NCBI GenBank assembly: GCA_025698865.1
Contig: JAILWQ010000001.1
Coordinates: forward strand, 124,001 to 188,000
Source of the DNA: Erythrobacter sp.
Lineage (GTDB): Bacteria; Pseudomonadota; Alphaproteobacteria; Sphingomonadales; Sphingomonadaceae
Length of the DNA stretch: 64,000 nucleotides
Direction of reading: 5' to 3'
Positions 18,570 to 27,296 of this stretch are shown piece after piece. Under the pieces are notes generated by a model. That model was not told the origin of the DNA. It did no database searches and worked only from the letters and a program-made list of their open reading frames with translations. The position numbers were made by a program, and so were the translations under genes. The number at the start of each line of letters is the position of its first letter. Position 1 is the stretch's first letter.

Positions 18570-19475
18570 TCAACCCTGTCCCTTGGTCTTGGTCTTGCCG
18601 GCCTTGGCGCTCTTCTCGATGAAGTCGATGATCTGCCCGGCGATGTCCTTGCCGGTCGCCGCTTCGATCCCTTCGAGGCCGGGGGAGGAATTGACCTCCA
18701 TGATGACCGGCCCGTGATTGCTACGCAGCATGTCGACGCCGCAGACATTGAGCCCCATCCGCTTCGCCGCGCGCAGGGCGGTCGAGCGTTCTTCCGGGGT
18801 GATCTTGATCAGCTGAGCACTGCCGCCGCGATGCAGGTTGCTGCGGAAATCGTCGGGCGCGCCGGTGCGCTTCATGGCGGCGACGACCTTGCCACCGATC
18901 ACCAGCGCGCGGATGTCGGTGCCGCCGGCTTCCTTGATGAATTCCTGCACCAGGATGTTGACGTTGGCGCCGCGGAACGCCTCGATCACCGACTTGGCCG
19001 ACGACATCGTCTCCGCCAGAACCACGCCGATGCCCTGCGTGCCCTCGAGCAGCTTGATCACCACCGGCGGGCCGTTGACGGCCCGGATGATCTCCTCCGC
19101 CGCCTTGGGGTCGTTGGCATAGGCGGTGAGCGGCAGGCCGAGGCCGTGCTTGGCGAGGATCTGCATGGAGCGCAGCTTGTCGCGGCTGCGGCCGATGGCG
19201 ATGCTCTCGTTGAGTGGCCAGACGCCCTGCATCTCGAACTGGCGCAGGACGGCCAGCCCGTAATTGGTGATCGAGGCCCCGATCCGGGGGATCACCGCGT
19301 CGTAGCCGCTGAGCTGCTCGCCATTGTAGCTCAGCGTCGGGCGGTGGCTGGCGATGTTCACCGTGCAGCGGGTGGTGTTGAGGATGTCGAGCGTATGCCC
19401 CCGCTTCTCGGCGGCTTCGACGAGGCGCTTGTGCGAATAGAGGTTGGCGTTGCGCGCCAGCATGGCGATTTTCAT
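18570..19475 (-). CDS. rimK: RimK-type ATP-grasp ligase (S6 C-terminal glutamate ligase)
   Basis: RimK adds glutamates to the C-terminus of ribosomal protein S6 in E. coli. The 301-residue product has the family start [18 protein letters not shown], the ATP-grasp elements [17 protein letters not shown] and [19 protein letters not shown], and the metal-binding [17 protein letters not shown]. Length equals E. coli RimK (300). It is followed 25 bases later by the RimB-like retropepsin gene if read against transcription: the protease gene lies upstream (19501-19956) on the same strand, so the two form an operon, protease first. The probable target gene rpsF lies 4.4 kb away. Confidence 0.93.
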   Translation of the reverse strand: MKIAMLARNANLYSHKRLVEAAEKRGHTLDILNTTRCTVNIASHRPTLSYNGEQLSGYDAVIPRIGASITNYGLAVLRQFEMQGVWPLNESIAIGRSRDKLRSMQILAKHGLGLPLTAYANDPKAAEEIIRAVNGPPVVIKLLEGTQGIGVVLAETMSSAKSVIEAFRGANVNILVQEFIKEAGGTDIRALVIGGKVVAAMKRTGAPDDFRSNLHRGGSAQLIKITPEERSTALRAAKRMGLNVCGVDMLRSNHGPVIMEVNSSPGLEGIEAATGKDIAGQIIDFIEKSAKAGKTKTKGQG

Positions 19476-19500
19476 GGGCCGCTCTCCTTCGGGCCGGTTA

Positions 19501-19956
19501 TCAGGGTTTGTGCCCCTCGACCGGCTTGCGGCCGGGTGTTTGCAGCCACGAATGGCCCGAGTCGACGACGAAGCGCCTTCTAAGCGAAGAGCGACCGATC
19601 AGCATCGGAAATTTCATGTCCGAACGGTTCGCGAGGCTGATTTCCGCACGAAATTCGACATCGCCGATCCGCAGCGGGGTCTTCACGATCCGGCGGCGCT
19701 GGGTCTTGCCGTTGGAGCTGGTGATTCCCCGCCAGTCGATATGCACGGCCTCGCACACCTGGCGGACATGCTGCTCGGGAAAATCGACCGCGAAACGGAC
19801 ATATTGCTCGCCGTCGCGCTCGTATTCGTCGATCACCGTCGCGTGCAGCGAGGACGTGCGCGCGCCGGTGTCGATCTTCGCCGGAAGCGCCTGCAGGCCG
19901 AGTTCGGGAAGATGGACCAGCTCGCGCCAGCCCACCACGGGCAGGGGTTTTCGCAT
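19501..19956 (-). CDS. Retropepsin-like aspartic protease of the RimB/'ATP-dependent zinc protease' family
   Basis: This 151-residue protein has the motif [15 protein letters not shown] (about residues 24-38), the hallmark of the clan AA proteases annotated as putative ATP-dependent zinc proteases and found beside rimK. The Pseudomonas member RimB removes glutamates that RimK adds to S6. The C-terminal [17 protein letters not shown] matches the family. The frame stays open upstream to 20226, but I chose ATG 19956 because the product then starts [14 protein letters not shown] as in homologues and the longer version would run through the neighbouring YbjN gene in another frame. It sits directly before rimK, giving a writer-eraser pair. 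Confidence 0.88.
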   Translation of the reverse strand: MRKPLPVVGWRELVHLPELGLQALPAKIDTGARTSSLHATVIDEYERDGEQYVRFAVDFPEQHVRQVCEAVHIDWRGITSSNGKTQRRRIVKTPLRIGDVEFRAEISLANRSDMKFPMLIGRSSLRRRFVVDSGHSWLQTPGRKPVEGHKP

Positions 19957-19970
19957 TATCGCAATCGTAC

Positions 19971-20465
19971 CTATTCCTGCCCGCGTTCCTCGGCGAAGAT
20001 GATCTCCGAAGCCTCGCCAACGGTTTCGCCGAACCGGCCGATCGCATCGAGGAAGGTCTGTGCGGGAATCCCGTCGCCGGTGATGACGTCCCAGTGCAGG
20101 AAGGGATCGCCCTCCTCGTCTAGCGAGACGGCGAGGAAGCGGAACCGCTGGCTGATCGCCAGCGCATCCTCGGCCCCCATCGGGTTCTCGCGATCGAGTC
20201 CGGTCAGGAACTGGACCGATTCGCACCCGTCGTGGGTGTCGGCGTCGCAGTCGTAGAAGATGATGCTGGTGGACCAGCCGCCCATCTCGGTGATGATCTT
20301 GGGATCGCCGAGATCGTCGGTTCCAAGCGTTGCCTCGTATCCCGCGCCGTTGAGAACCTCGACCATCCCCTCCGGGTCGCTCGCGCTGACATCCTGCGCG
20401 TGAACGGGAACGGCCGTGCCAAGGACGATGGAACCGGCGGCTAGGACGAACGACTTGAACCCCAT
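19971..20465 (-). CDS. Secreted YbjN-domain protein
   Basis: This 164-residue protein has an N-terminal signal peptide (MGFKSFVLAAGSIVLGTAVPVHA, cleaved after VHA). A single YbjN-type domain follows, with GYEATLGTDDLGDPKI, FYDCDADTHDGCESVQF and LAISQRFRFLAVSLDEEGDPFL. YbjN proteins are linked to stress tolerance and motility in enterobacteria, but no reaction is known. Two Cys residues in CDADTHDGC could form a disulfide outside the cytoplasm. It lies 14 bases upstream of the RimB-like gene, on the same strand, so it may be the first gene of a three-gene unit with rimB and rimK. Confidence 0.8.
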   Translation of the reverse strand: MGFKSFVLAAGSIVLGTAVPVHAQDVSASDPEGMVEVLNGAGYEATLGTDDLGDPKIITEMGGWSTSIIFYDCDADTHDGCESVQFLTGLDRENPMGAEDALAISQRFRFLAVSLDEEGDPFLHWDVITGDGIPAQTFLDAIGRFGETVGEASEIIFAEERGQE

Positions 20466-20504
20466 GATCTTACCCCCTTTGGTGAAAACAGACCCTATGC
20501 GACC

Positions 20505-21506
20505 CTATTCGACGATCGCCATGCCGTCACCGCCTCCGGTGCCGGGGAGACGGCGCAGGACCTTGCCGCTGGCGAAATCGACTTCGGCGATCGTGTCGGA
20601 CTTCGTTTCGGCGACATAGATCCGGCGGCCATCGGGCGACCACAGCACCGTCACCTGAAAGCGGGCATCGGACTCGGCCGGGCTGGACACCGCGATCCTG
20701 CGCGCGACCGAGAAATCGGCGAGGTCGATCACGGAGAGACCGCCATCCTCGAGGTCAGACGTCACCGCAAAATCGCCCTGCGGCCGAACGGCGATGCGCA
20801 GCGGGAAATCACCGACCGCCAGTGTCTTGCGCACTTCCATGCTCTGCGGGTCGATCGCATAGGCCTCGTCGGACCCGCGCGCCGAGACGTAAAGTGTCCG
20901 CCCGTCGGGAGCGAGCGCAATGCCTTCGGGCTCGACGCCGACTTTGATCGACTGCGGGGCGCGGCGGGTGAGCAGGTCGACCCGCGTCACCGTCTTCGAA
21001 CCGAGATCGGTGGTCCAGGCGTGGCGGCCATCGGGCGCGATGACCAGCATATGCGTGCCCTCCTGCCCCGTGCCGTATTCGAAGGTCTCGGCAGCGCCGA
21101 TCGGGTCCTTGATCCAGAAGACCGATTTGCGCCCCTCCGCCGTCGCGTAGAGATCGCCGTTCGCGTGCCAGACGACGCCGTGCGGCCGGGCATTTTTGCC
21201 CAGATCGATCGACTTCACCTTTTCCAGCCCGCCAGTGCGGAAGATGTCGACGCTCGTCCCGCCATAGCAGGCGAGCGCGACATACTGGTCGTCCGGCGAC
21301 GTCGCCAGCTCGTGGGGAGTGGCGCAGCTGTCCACCCGCACCGTCTCGCGGCCCGTGGCGAGGTCGATCCGCGCGAGCGTGTCGGCGAATTTGCCCGCCA
21401 CGAACAGCGCGCCTTGCGAACCCGGCGTGGAAGCGGAATCCACCCCGCCCTGCACGCAGGCCGCCAGCGCCAGCGGGGCGGCGAGAAGAAGCGCGTGCCT
21501 CACCAT
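20505..21506 (-). CDS. YncE-like beta-propeller lipoprotein
   Basis: The 333-residue product begins with a lipoprotein signal (LLLAAPLALAAC, lipobox LAAC with the lipidated Cys at about residue 17). Repeated propeller blades follow, of the pattern ...PDGRTLYVSARGSDEAYAID, LATSPDDQYVALACYGG and SPDGRRIYVAETKSDTIAEV. Such YVTN/YncE seven-bladed propellers bind other proteins, DNA or ligands, and the role here is unknown. The start codon overlaps the end of the M2 peptidase gene by seven bases (ATGGTGA), so the two are translationally coupled. I set the start at 21506 because the signal peptide begins there; the longer open frame is out-of-frame peptidase sequence. Confidence 0.82.
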   Translation of the reverse strand: MVRHALLLAAPLALAACVQGGVDSASTPGSQGALFVAGKFADTLARIDLATGRETVRVDSCATPHELATSPDDQYVALACYGGTSVDIFRTGGLEKVKSIDLGKNARPHGVVWHANGDLYATAEGRKSVFWIKDPIGAAETFEYGTGQEGTHMLVIAPDGRHAWTTDLGSKTVTRVDLLTRRAPQSIKVGVEPEGIALAPDGRTLYVSARGSDEAYAIDPQSMEVRKTLAVGDFPLRIAVRPQGDFAVTSDLEDGGLSVIDLADFSVARRIAVSSPAESDARFQVTVLWSPDGRRIYVAETKSDTIAEVDFASGKVLRRLPGTGGGDGMAIVE

Positions 21507-23344
21507 CCCTGCTGCTTGCCCGCGTTCTGCTCTTCCAGCCAGTTCATCAGCGGCGCGAAATATTCGAGCATCGGCTTGGCGCTCATCTCGCGGGTGCCGG
21601 TGAAGGTTTCCAGCGCATCGGGCCACGGCTTGCTCGCGCCCATTTCGAGCATGGCGTTCAGCTTCTGGCCGACTTCCTTGTTGCCGTAGAACGAGCAGCG
21701 GTGCAGCGGCCCGGTCCAGCCGGCCATGTCGCAGGCGGCCTTGTAGAACTGGAATTGCAGGATCCGCGCGAGGAAATAGCGGGTGTAGGGCGTGGTCGCC
21801 GGGATGTGGTATTTCGCACCCGGATCGAAGGCGTCGGCGGGCCGCTCCACCGGCGGCACGATGCCCTGATATTCGCGCTTCAGATCGTGCCAGGCGGTGT
21901 TGTACTGTGCCGGAGTGATCGAGCCATCGAACACGCCCCAGCGCCATTTGTCGACCAGCAGGCCGAAGGGCAAGAAGGCCACCTTGTCCATCGCCTGGCG
22001 CAGCAGAAGGCCGGTATCCTTGTCCGCGCTCGGCACCTGCGCGCGGACAAGGAGGCCGATCTGGACGAGATATTCGGGCGTGATCGACAGCGCGACGAAA
22101 TCGCCGATTGCCTCGTGGAAGCCGTCATTCGCGCCGGTGAGGAAGGTCAGCGGCTGTTCGTTGTAGGCGCGCTGGTAGTAATTGTGGCCGAGTTCGTGGT
22201 GGATGGTGACGAAATCGTCGGCATTCACCTTGATGCACATCTTGATCCGGATGTCGTCCACATTGTCGACGTCCCACGCGCTCGCATGGCACACGACCTC
22301 GCGATCGGCCGGCTTAGTGAACAGGCTGCGCTGGTAGAAGGTTTCGGGCAGCGGTTCGAAGCCGAGCGAGGAATAGAAGCCCTCGCCGATCCGAACCATG
22401 TCGATCGGACCTTTGTTCTGCGCCTTCAGCAACTCGCCAATGTCGTAGCCGAGATCGCCCGAACCCTCGGGCGCCACCAGCGGGTAGATGTTGCCCCATT
22501 CCTGCGCCCACATATTGCCGAGCAGGTCGGCGCGGATCGGACCGGTCGCGGGCTGGACCTCGCTGCCGTATTTCTCGTTCAGCTTGGTGCGGACATAGGT
22601 GTGGAGCGCCTCGTAGAGCGGCCGGGTTTCCTGCCACAGCCGCTCGGTCATGGCCGTGAATTCGGCCGGGTCCATGTCGTAGCCCGAGCGCCACATCGCA
22701 CCGACATCGTCGAAGCCGAGCTCGGCCGCGCCTTCGTTGGCGATGCCGACCAAACGGGCATAGTCGTCCTTCATCGGCGCGCCGACATTGGTGTGCCAGC
22801 TCGCCCACATCTCGGCGAGTTCGGCGGGCGTGCGCTCGGGATTGCCCATCTCCGCCTCGATGTCGGAGCCGTTGATCTCCTCGCCGTTGAGCGTGCCCTT
22901 GCCCTTGCCGTACTGGCTCGAAAGGCTGGTCGAAATCTCGTTCAGCTCGGTCGCGGCGCCGGGCGTGGTCGGCGCCGGCAGGGTGAGACCGTTGCGCAGG
23001 ATGTTCAGCTTGCGCGCGACGACCGGGTCGAGACCGGCGATCTCGGCATATTTGGCGGCCTGCAACGCGTTCTCGACGCCTTTCTCCGTCAGCACGGCGT
23101 TGCTCGTCGCGGCCAGCGCGTCGGTGTCGTCGGTGATGTAGGTGTAGTTCACCCAGTTGACCCGGGCGTTCTCGACCGTCAGCGGACCCATCTCCGCCTC
23201 CACGGCGTCGACGAACTGCTTCGCGCCCGCCGGGGTCATGGGATAAGCCGCGGCCTCCGCCGTCGCGGGAGCGCGATCCTGGGCGAAAGTAGGTGCGGCG
23301 GTGGCGATCGCGATGGCGGCGAGCGAAGTCGGGAACAGTTTCAT
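21500..23344 (-). CDS. Exported M2-family metallopeptidase (angiotensin-converting-enzyme-like peptidyl-dipeptidase)
   Basis: This is a zinc dipeptidyl carboxypeptidase of about 614 residues with a signal peptide (MKLFPTSLAAIAIATAAPTFAQ). The active site is HHELGHNYYQ (HExxH) with the third zinc ligand downstream in HEAIGDFVALS, as in ACE-type enzymes. The N-terminal VNWVNYTYITDDTDA also matches M2 peptidases. Bacterial members release C-terminal dipeptides in the periplasm or medium. I chose ATG 23344 because the signal peptide starts there; the frame extends 16 codons further. It is coupled to the following beta-propeller lipoprotein gene, which may be a partner or simply co-expressed. Confidence 0.9.
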   Translation of the reverse strand: MKLFPTSLAAIAIATAAPTFAQDRAPATAEAAAYPMTPAGAKQFVDAVEAEMGPLTVENARVNWVNYTYITDDTDALAATSNAVLTEKGVENALQAAKYAEIAGLDPVVARKLNILRNGLTLPAPTTPGAATELNEISTSLSSQYGKGKGTLNGEEINGSDIEAEMGNPERTPAELAEMWASWHTNVGAPMKDDYARLVGIANEGAAELGFDDVGAMWRSGYDMDPAEFTAMTERLWQETRPLYEALHTYVRTKLNEKYGSEVQPATGPIRADLLGNMWAQEWGNIYPLVAPEGSGDLGYDIGELLKAQNKGPIDMVRIGEGFYSSLGFEPLPETFYQRSLFTKPADREVVCHASAWDVDNVDDIRIKMCIKVNADDFVTIHHELGHNYYQRAYNEQPLTFLTGANDGFHEAIGDFVALSITPEYLVQIGLLVRAQVPSADKDTGLLLRQAMDKVAFLPFGLLVDKWRWGVFDGSITPAQYNTAWHDLKREYQGIVPPVERPADAFDPGAKYHIPATTPYTRYFLARILQFQFYKAACDMAGWTGPLHRCSFYGNKEVGQKLNAMLEMGASKPWPDALETFTGTREMSAKPMLEYFAPLMNWLEEQNAGKQQGW

Positions 23345-23408
23345 GGAAGGTGTCCTGCGAATGAGTCCGGTCAATCTGATTGCCGGATGCACCTCACACG
23401 CGCCTTAA

Positions 23409-24173
23409 TCAAGTGGCCGGCCCCAGCCACTCCGCGATCGCGCGGCCGAGCTCGGGCCCGGTGACGCTGCCCATGTGCGTGCCGGGGATTTCCACATAGG
23501 TGGCGTTCGGCAGCAGACCGGCCAGGTCCTCGGCCGATCCGTTGTCCTGATCCTCATCACCGCAGACGACCAGCGTCGGCATGGTCACGTGGTCGAGCCG
23601 GGCAAGGTCGAGATCGGGCATCGTGTCCAGCAACAGGCGCGCCGCTGTCCTGTCGACGCCCTGGGACTTGAGGAACTGCACCGCAAAATACGCCGGATCG
23701 CCCTTGGGGATCGCGTCGAATTCATCGATCACCCGGCGGAAATGAGCCGCGCGCTTGTTCCAGTCGCCAAGGCCCGAGGGACCCATTCCGCCCACGACCA
23801 GCCGCCCCGGAGAGAGGGTACCGTGCGCCACCGCGTGGAGCGAGGTGCGCGCGCCCAGCGAGAATCCGCCGAGATCGTAATCCTCCAGCCCCAAATGGTC
23901 GATCAGCGCGGCGACATCGCGCACCAGCACGTTGGCGGGATAGCGCTCGGCGTCATGGGGCGCCTCGCTCTCGCCGTGCACACGGAAATCCGGCATCAGC
24001 ACCTCGTAGCCCTGCTCCGCGATCGTTTTGTGGTGGCCCCATTTGATCCAGTTCATTCCGGCGCTGGAGAACAGGCCGTGGAGAAGCACGAAGGGCCGCC
24101 CGCTGCCGTAACGGTGCAGGGCGAGCCGGGTGCCGTCGAAGCTTTCGAATGATCCTGATGTCACTTCCGTCAT
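23409..24173 (-). CDS. Alpha/beta-hydrolase
   Basis: This is a serine hydrolase of 254 residues with no signal peptide. Oxyanion-loop HGLFSSAGMNW, nucleophile elbow GGFSLGARTS, acid in VCGDEDQDNG and catalytic His in GTHMGSV are all present. The substrate is unknown. I chose ATG 24173 because GGAGA precedes it by eight bases and the hydrolase fold begins at once (SGSFESFDGTRLALHRYG). The longer frame to 24275 adds only a low-similarity leader. It is divergent from the Nramp-like transporter gene (128 bases between starts) and lies 64 bases from the M2 peptidase start on the same strand. Confidence 0.8.
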   Translation of the reverse strand: MTEVTSGSFESFDGTRLALHRYGSGRPFVLLHGLFSSAGMNWIKWGHHKTIAEQGYEVLMPDFRVHGESEAPHDAERYPANVLVRDVAALIDHLGLEDYDLGGFSLGARTSLHAVAHGTLSPGRLVVGGMGPSGLGDWNKRAAHFRRVIDEFDAIPKGDPAYFAVQFLKSQGVDRTAARLLLDTMPDLDLARLDHVTMPTLVVCGDEDQDNGSAEDLAGLLPNATYVEIPGTHMGSVTGPELGRAIAEWLGPAT

Positions 24174-24301
24174 TGTCGATTTCTCCATTCGCGCACTCGA
24201 TGGCGCAGGCAAGCGGTCGTCGCAAGCCATGGACCGGGGCGGATCGCCGTTGAGTGCGAGGGTTCGCTCTGCCAAACGTCGCCGCCGAAAAGGAGAAAAG
24301 C

Positions 24302-25561
24302 GTGTCAGATACCCAGTCCGCCCACCCGGCGGAGGCGCCCACGGGTCTTGCGCGCCTGCGCCAGCTCGGACCGGGTATCGTCGTGGCGGCGACCGGCGTC
24401 GGTGCAGGCGATCTGGTCGCGACGCTGATCGCCGGGTCGCGGTTCGGCTACGCCCTGCTGTGGGCAGCGGTGCTGGGCTGCGTGGTGAAGATCGCGCTGT
24501 CGGAAGGGTCCGCCCGCTATCACCTAGCGACTGGATCGACCATTCTCGCCGGCTGGCGGTCGCTCGGGCGGTGGACCGGCTGGTATTTCGGCATCTACGT
24601 GATCGTCTGGGGCTTCATCTACGGAGCGACCGCGATGAGCGCGACGGCCCTGCCGCTGATCGCGCTGTTTCCCGTGCTGCCGCTCTGGGCATGGGCCGTC
24701 ATCGCCGGCCTCGCGGGGTTCGTGTTCGTCTTGTTCAACCGCTACGAGACGTTCGAGACGATGATGAAAGTGCTGGTCGGCACGATGTTCGTCATCATCG
24801 TGGGCCTTGCCATACTGGTCGCTCCCGACATTCCCGATCTCGTGACCGGGCTGTGGCCCAGCCTGCCGGAGGGGTCGCTGTTCTACACGCTGGGGCTGAT
24901 CGGCGGGGTCGGCGGTACGGTCACGACCGCCGCCTATGGCTACTGGGCGCAGGTCAAGGGCTGGAACGGCGTCCCCTGGCTGCCGACCATGCGGCTCGAC
25001 AATGCGACGGCCTATATCGTCACCGGGGTCTTCGTCATCGCCATGCTGATCGTGGGTGCGGAGCTGCTCTATTCTGCCGGGATCGCCTTGCAGGACAGCG
25101 ATCGGGGCCTGCTGGGCCTGTCCGACGTGCTGGGCGACCGCTTCGGACCGGCCATCGCCACCCTGTTCCTGATCGCCTTCGCCGCGACGGCGATTTCGAG
25201 CCTGTTCGGCGTCTGGCACGGGATGAGCCTGTTCTTCGCCGACTGGTGGTACCAGATGCGCGGAGGTATCCCCGAAGGCGATCACGAGGGTTCGCCCGCC
25301 TTCCGCTTCTACCTGTGCTGGCTGACCTTCCCGCCGATGCTGCTGCTGTTCGCCGGACGTCCTTTCCTGCTGGTGATCGTCTACGGCGCGTTCGGCGCGC
25401 TGTTCATGCCGTTCCTGGCGATCACGCTCCTCCTGCTGCTCAATTCGCGGCGGGTGCCAGCCGAAGCGCGGAACGGATGGCTGGCCAACGGCGTGCTGGC
25501 CGGATCGGCGCTGCTCTTCACCGTCCTCGCCGCCCAGCAATTGTGGCAGCTTGTCGCTTGA
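24302..25561 (+). CDS. Nramp-related divalent-metal transporter family protein with non-canonical ion-binding motifs
   Basis: This is an 11-helix membrane protein of 419 residues of the Nramp fold. Canonical Mn/Fe Nramps coordinate the ion with DPGN in helix 1 and MPH(N) in helix 6. Here the helix-1 segment reads ATGVGAGDLVATLIAG and the helix-6 segment reads GGTVTTAAYGYWAQ, so both the DPGN Asp-Asn pair and the Met are replaced. It therefore belongs to a divergent branch whose cargo I cannot infer. GTG 24302 is preferred because AGGAGAAAAGC precedes it; upstream in-frame codons to 24254 lack a ribosome-binding site. Confidence 0.82.
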   Translation: MSDTQSAHPAEAPTGLARLRQLGPGIVVAATGVGAGDLVATLIAGSRFGYALLWAAVLGCVVKIALSEGSARYHLATGSTILAGWRSLGRWTGWYFGIYVIVWGFIYGATAMSATALPLIALFPVLPLWAWAVIAGLAGFVFVLFNRYETFETMMKVLVGTMFVIIVGLAILVAPDIPDLVTGLWPSLPEGSLFYTLGLIGGVGGTVTTAAYGYWAQVKGWNGVPWLPTMRLDNATAYIVTGVFVIAMLIVGAELLYSAGIALQDSDRGLLGLSDVLGDRFGPAIATLFLIAFAATAISSLFGVWHGMSLFFADWWYQMRGGIPEGDHEGSPAFRFYLCWLTFPPMLLLFAGRPFLLVIVYGAFGALFMPFLAITLLLLLNSRRVPAEARNGWLANGVLAGSALLFTVLAAQQLWQLVA

Positions 25562-25568
25562 AACGTCT

Positions 25569-26186
25569 CTAGCGGAAGAAGCAGTTGGCGCCCGCATAGA
25601 GCGAGGCGACGGTGCCGTCGGCAGCGAGGAAGCCCCCGATATCGCCGCCGTCGGAGGCTGCGTAGCGGAATTCGCGATCCAGCGAGCTGCCCTCGACCAT
25701 GGCCGCGCCGCGTTCGCGTTCGATATCGTCAAACACGGTCGTGCCCGGTTTCACCCCGTCCGCCGTGGCGAGGTCGCCTCCGCCGTCGAGGAACCAGCCG
25801 GTCAGCCTGCCGTCCTGAAAATTGAAGGTCAGCTGCCCGTACCGGCTGAACGCCATCGGCCCGGCTCCACATTCGGCATTGGCCGAACGCTCGCTCGGCT
25901 CGCCAAATTGCTGGCGGGCGATCCGCTCCACCGTCTCGCGCCGGATGCCGAAGCCGACCTCCTCGCTCGAGGTGCCACCCGCGACGCGGTAGGCGAAGCC
26001 ATCGGACAGCAGAGCCAGCCGGGCTTTCGCTCCGATCTCCTCGTGCTGAGCGGTGGCCGCGCGATCGACGGGATCGGCGCGGACATCCGCAGCTTTCGGC
26101 TCGCTGTCGCCCGAGGGTTCCGGCGCGGCGCTGCACGCGGCGAGCGCCGCCGCCAGGGACAACGCGACAGCGGTCCGCAGCGCCAT
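25569..26186 (-). CDS. Hypothetical lipoprotein coupled to asd
   Basis: This 205-residue protein has a lipoprotein signal (ALSLAAALAAC, lipobox AAC). Its globular part includes GFGIRRETVERIARQQFG and QLTFNFQDGRLTGWFLDGGG, with Cys residues in the mature part. I do not recognise a named family, and a periplasmic-facing location is likely. The ATG shares one base with the asd stop codon (TGATG), so it is co-translated with aspartate-semialdehyde dehydrogenase, although no functional link is obvious. It ends seven bases from the convergent Nramp-like gene. Confidence 0.7.
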   Translation of the reverse strand: MALRTAVALSLAAALAACSAAPEPSGDSEPKAADVRADPVDRAATAQHEEIGAKARLALLSDGFAYRVAGGTSSEEVGFGIRRETVERIARQQFGEPSERSANAECGAGPMAFSRYGQLTFNFQDGRLTGWFLDGGGDLATADGVKPGTTVFDDIERERGAAMVEGSSLDREFRYAASDGGDIGGFLAADGTVASLYAGANCFFR

Positions 26187-27211
26187 CAGCCCTTCTTCAG
26201 GCATTCGCGGCCGAGCAGCTCGGCGATCTGCACCGCGTTGAGCGCCGCGCCCTTGCGCAGATTGTCGCTGACGCACCACAGGACCAGCCCGTTCTCGACC
26301 GTCGGGTCCTCGCGCACGCGGCTGATATAGGTCGCGCTGTCGCCGGCGGCCTCGACGGGCGTGATGTATCCACCGTCCTCGCGCTTGTCGACGAGCATGC
26401 AACCCGGCGCCTCGCGCAGGATGTCCTGTGCCTGTTCGGCCGAAATCTCGTTCTCGAACTCGATGTTCACCGCTTCGGAATGGCCGACGAAGACCGGCAC
26501 CCGGACGCAGGTCGCGCTGACCTTGACCTTGGGATCGAGGATCTTCTTCGTCTCGACCACCATCTTCCATTCCTCCTTGGTCGAACCATCGTCGAGGAAG
26601 ACGTCGATATGCGGGATGACGTTGAAGGCGATCTGCTTGGTGAACTTCACCGGTTCGGTCGGATCGCCGACGAAGATGTTGCGGCTCTGCTCGAACAGTT
26701 CGTCCATCCCCGCCTTGCCCGCGCCGGAAACCGACTGGTAGGTCGAGACGACGACGCGCTTGATCTTCGCCGCATCGTGCAGCGGCTTCAGTGCCACCAC
26801 CAGCTGCGCGGTCGAGCAGTTGGGATTGGCGATGATGTTGCGCTTGGAATAATCGTGGATCGCCTCCGGATTGACCTCCGGCACGATCAGCGGAACGTCG
26901 GGTTCCATGCGGTAGAGCGAGGAATTGTCGATCACCACGCAGCCCGCCGCCGCGGCCTTGGGCGCATATTGTTTGGCCGGGCCGCTGCCTGCGGCGAACA
27001 GGGCGATGTCCCACCCGTTCCAGTCGAAATATTCGATGTTCTGACACTTGAGCATCTTGCCGGTGTCGCCGAACTCGACCTCGGACCCCTGGCTCCGGCT
27101 CGACGCGACCGCCGCCACTTCGTCGCAGGGAAAGCCGCGCTCGGCGAGGACCTGCATCACCTCGCGCCCGACATTCCCCGTCGCTCCGACCACGACTACC
27201 CGATAACCCAA
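26186..27211 (-). CDS. asd: Aspartate-semialdehyde dehydrogenase
   Basis: Asd makes aspartate semialdehyde from aspartyl phosphate for lysine/diaminopimelate, threonine and methionine. The 341-residue product starts MGYRVVVVGATGNVGREV, carries the catalytic Cys in NPNCSTAQLV at about residue 130, IDNSSLYRMEPDVPL before it, and the active-site His region in CVRVPVFVGHSEAVN. Length fits the Gram-negative type close to the Gram-positive enzyme (about 340). It heads a two-gene unit with the downstream lipoprotein gene. The APC permease gene upstream is 86 bases away on the same strand. Confidence 0.95.
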   Translation of the reverse strand: MGYRVVVVGATGNVGREVMQVLAERGFPCDEVAAVASSRSQGSEVEFGDTGKMLKCQNIEYFDWNGWDIALFAAGSGPAKQYAPKAAAAGCVVIDNSSLYRMEPDVPLIVPEVNPEAIHDYSKRNIIANPNCSTAQLVVALKPLHDAAKIKRVVVSTYQSVSGAGKAGMDELFEQSRNIFVGDPTEPVKFTKQIAFNVIPHIDVFLDDGSTKEEWKMVVETKKILDPKVKVSATCVRVPVFVGHSEAVNIEFENEISAEQAQDILREAPGCMLVDKREDGGYITPVEAAGDSATYISRVREDPTVENGLVLWCVSDNLRKGAALNAVQIAELLGRECLKKG

Positions 27212-27296
27212 TGCGCTTCTCCAGTTTCAGTGCAGGGCCGAGATAGCGACTGACCGCGCTCTCGCAAGCGCACAATGCGCAAGGCGGTGGCCCCGA

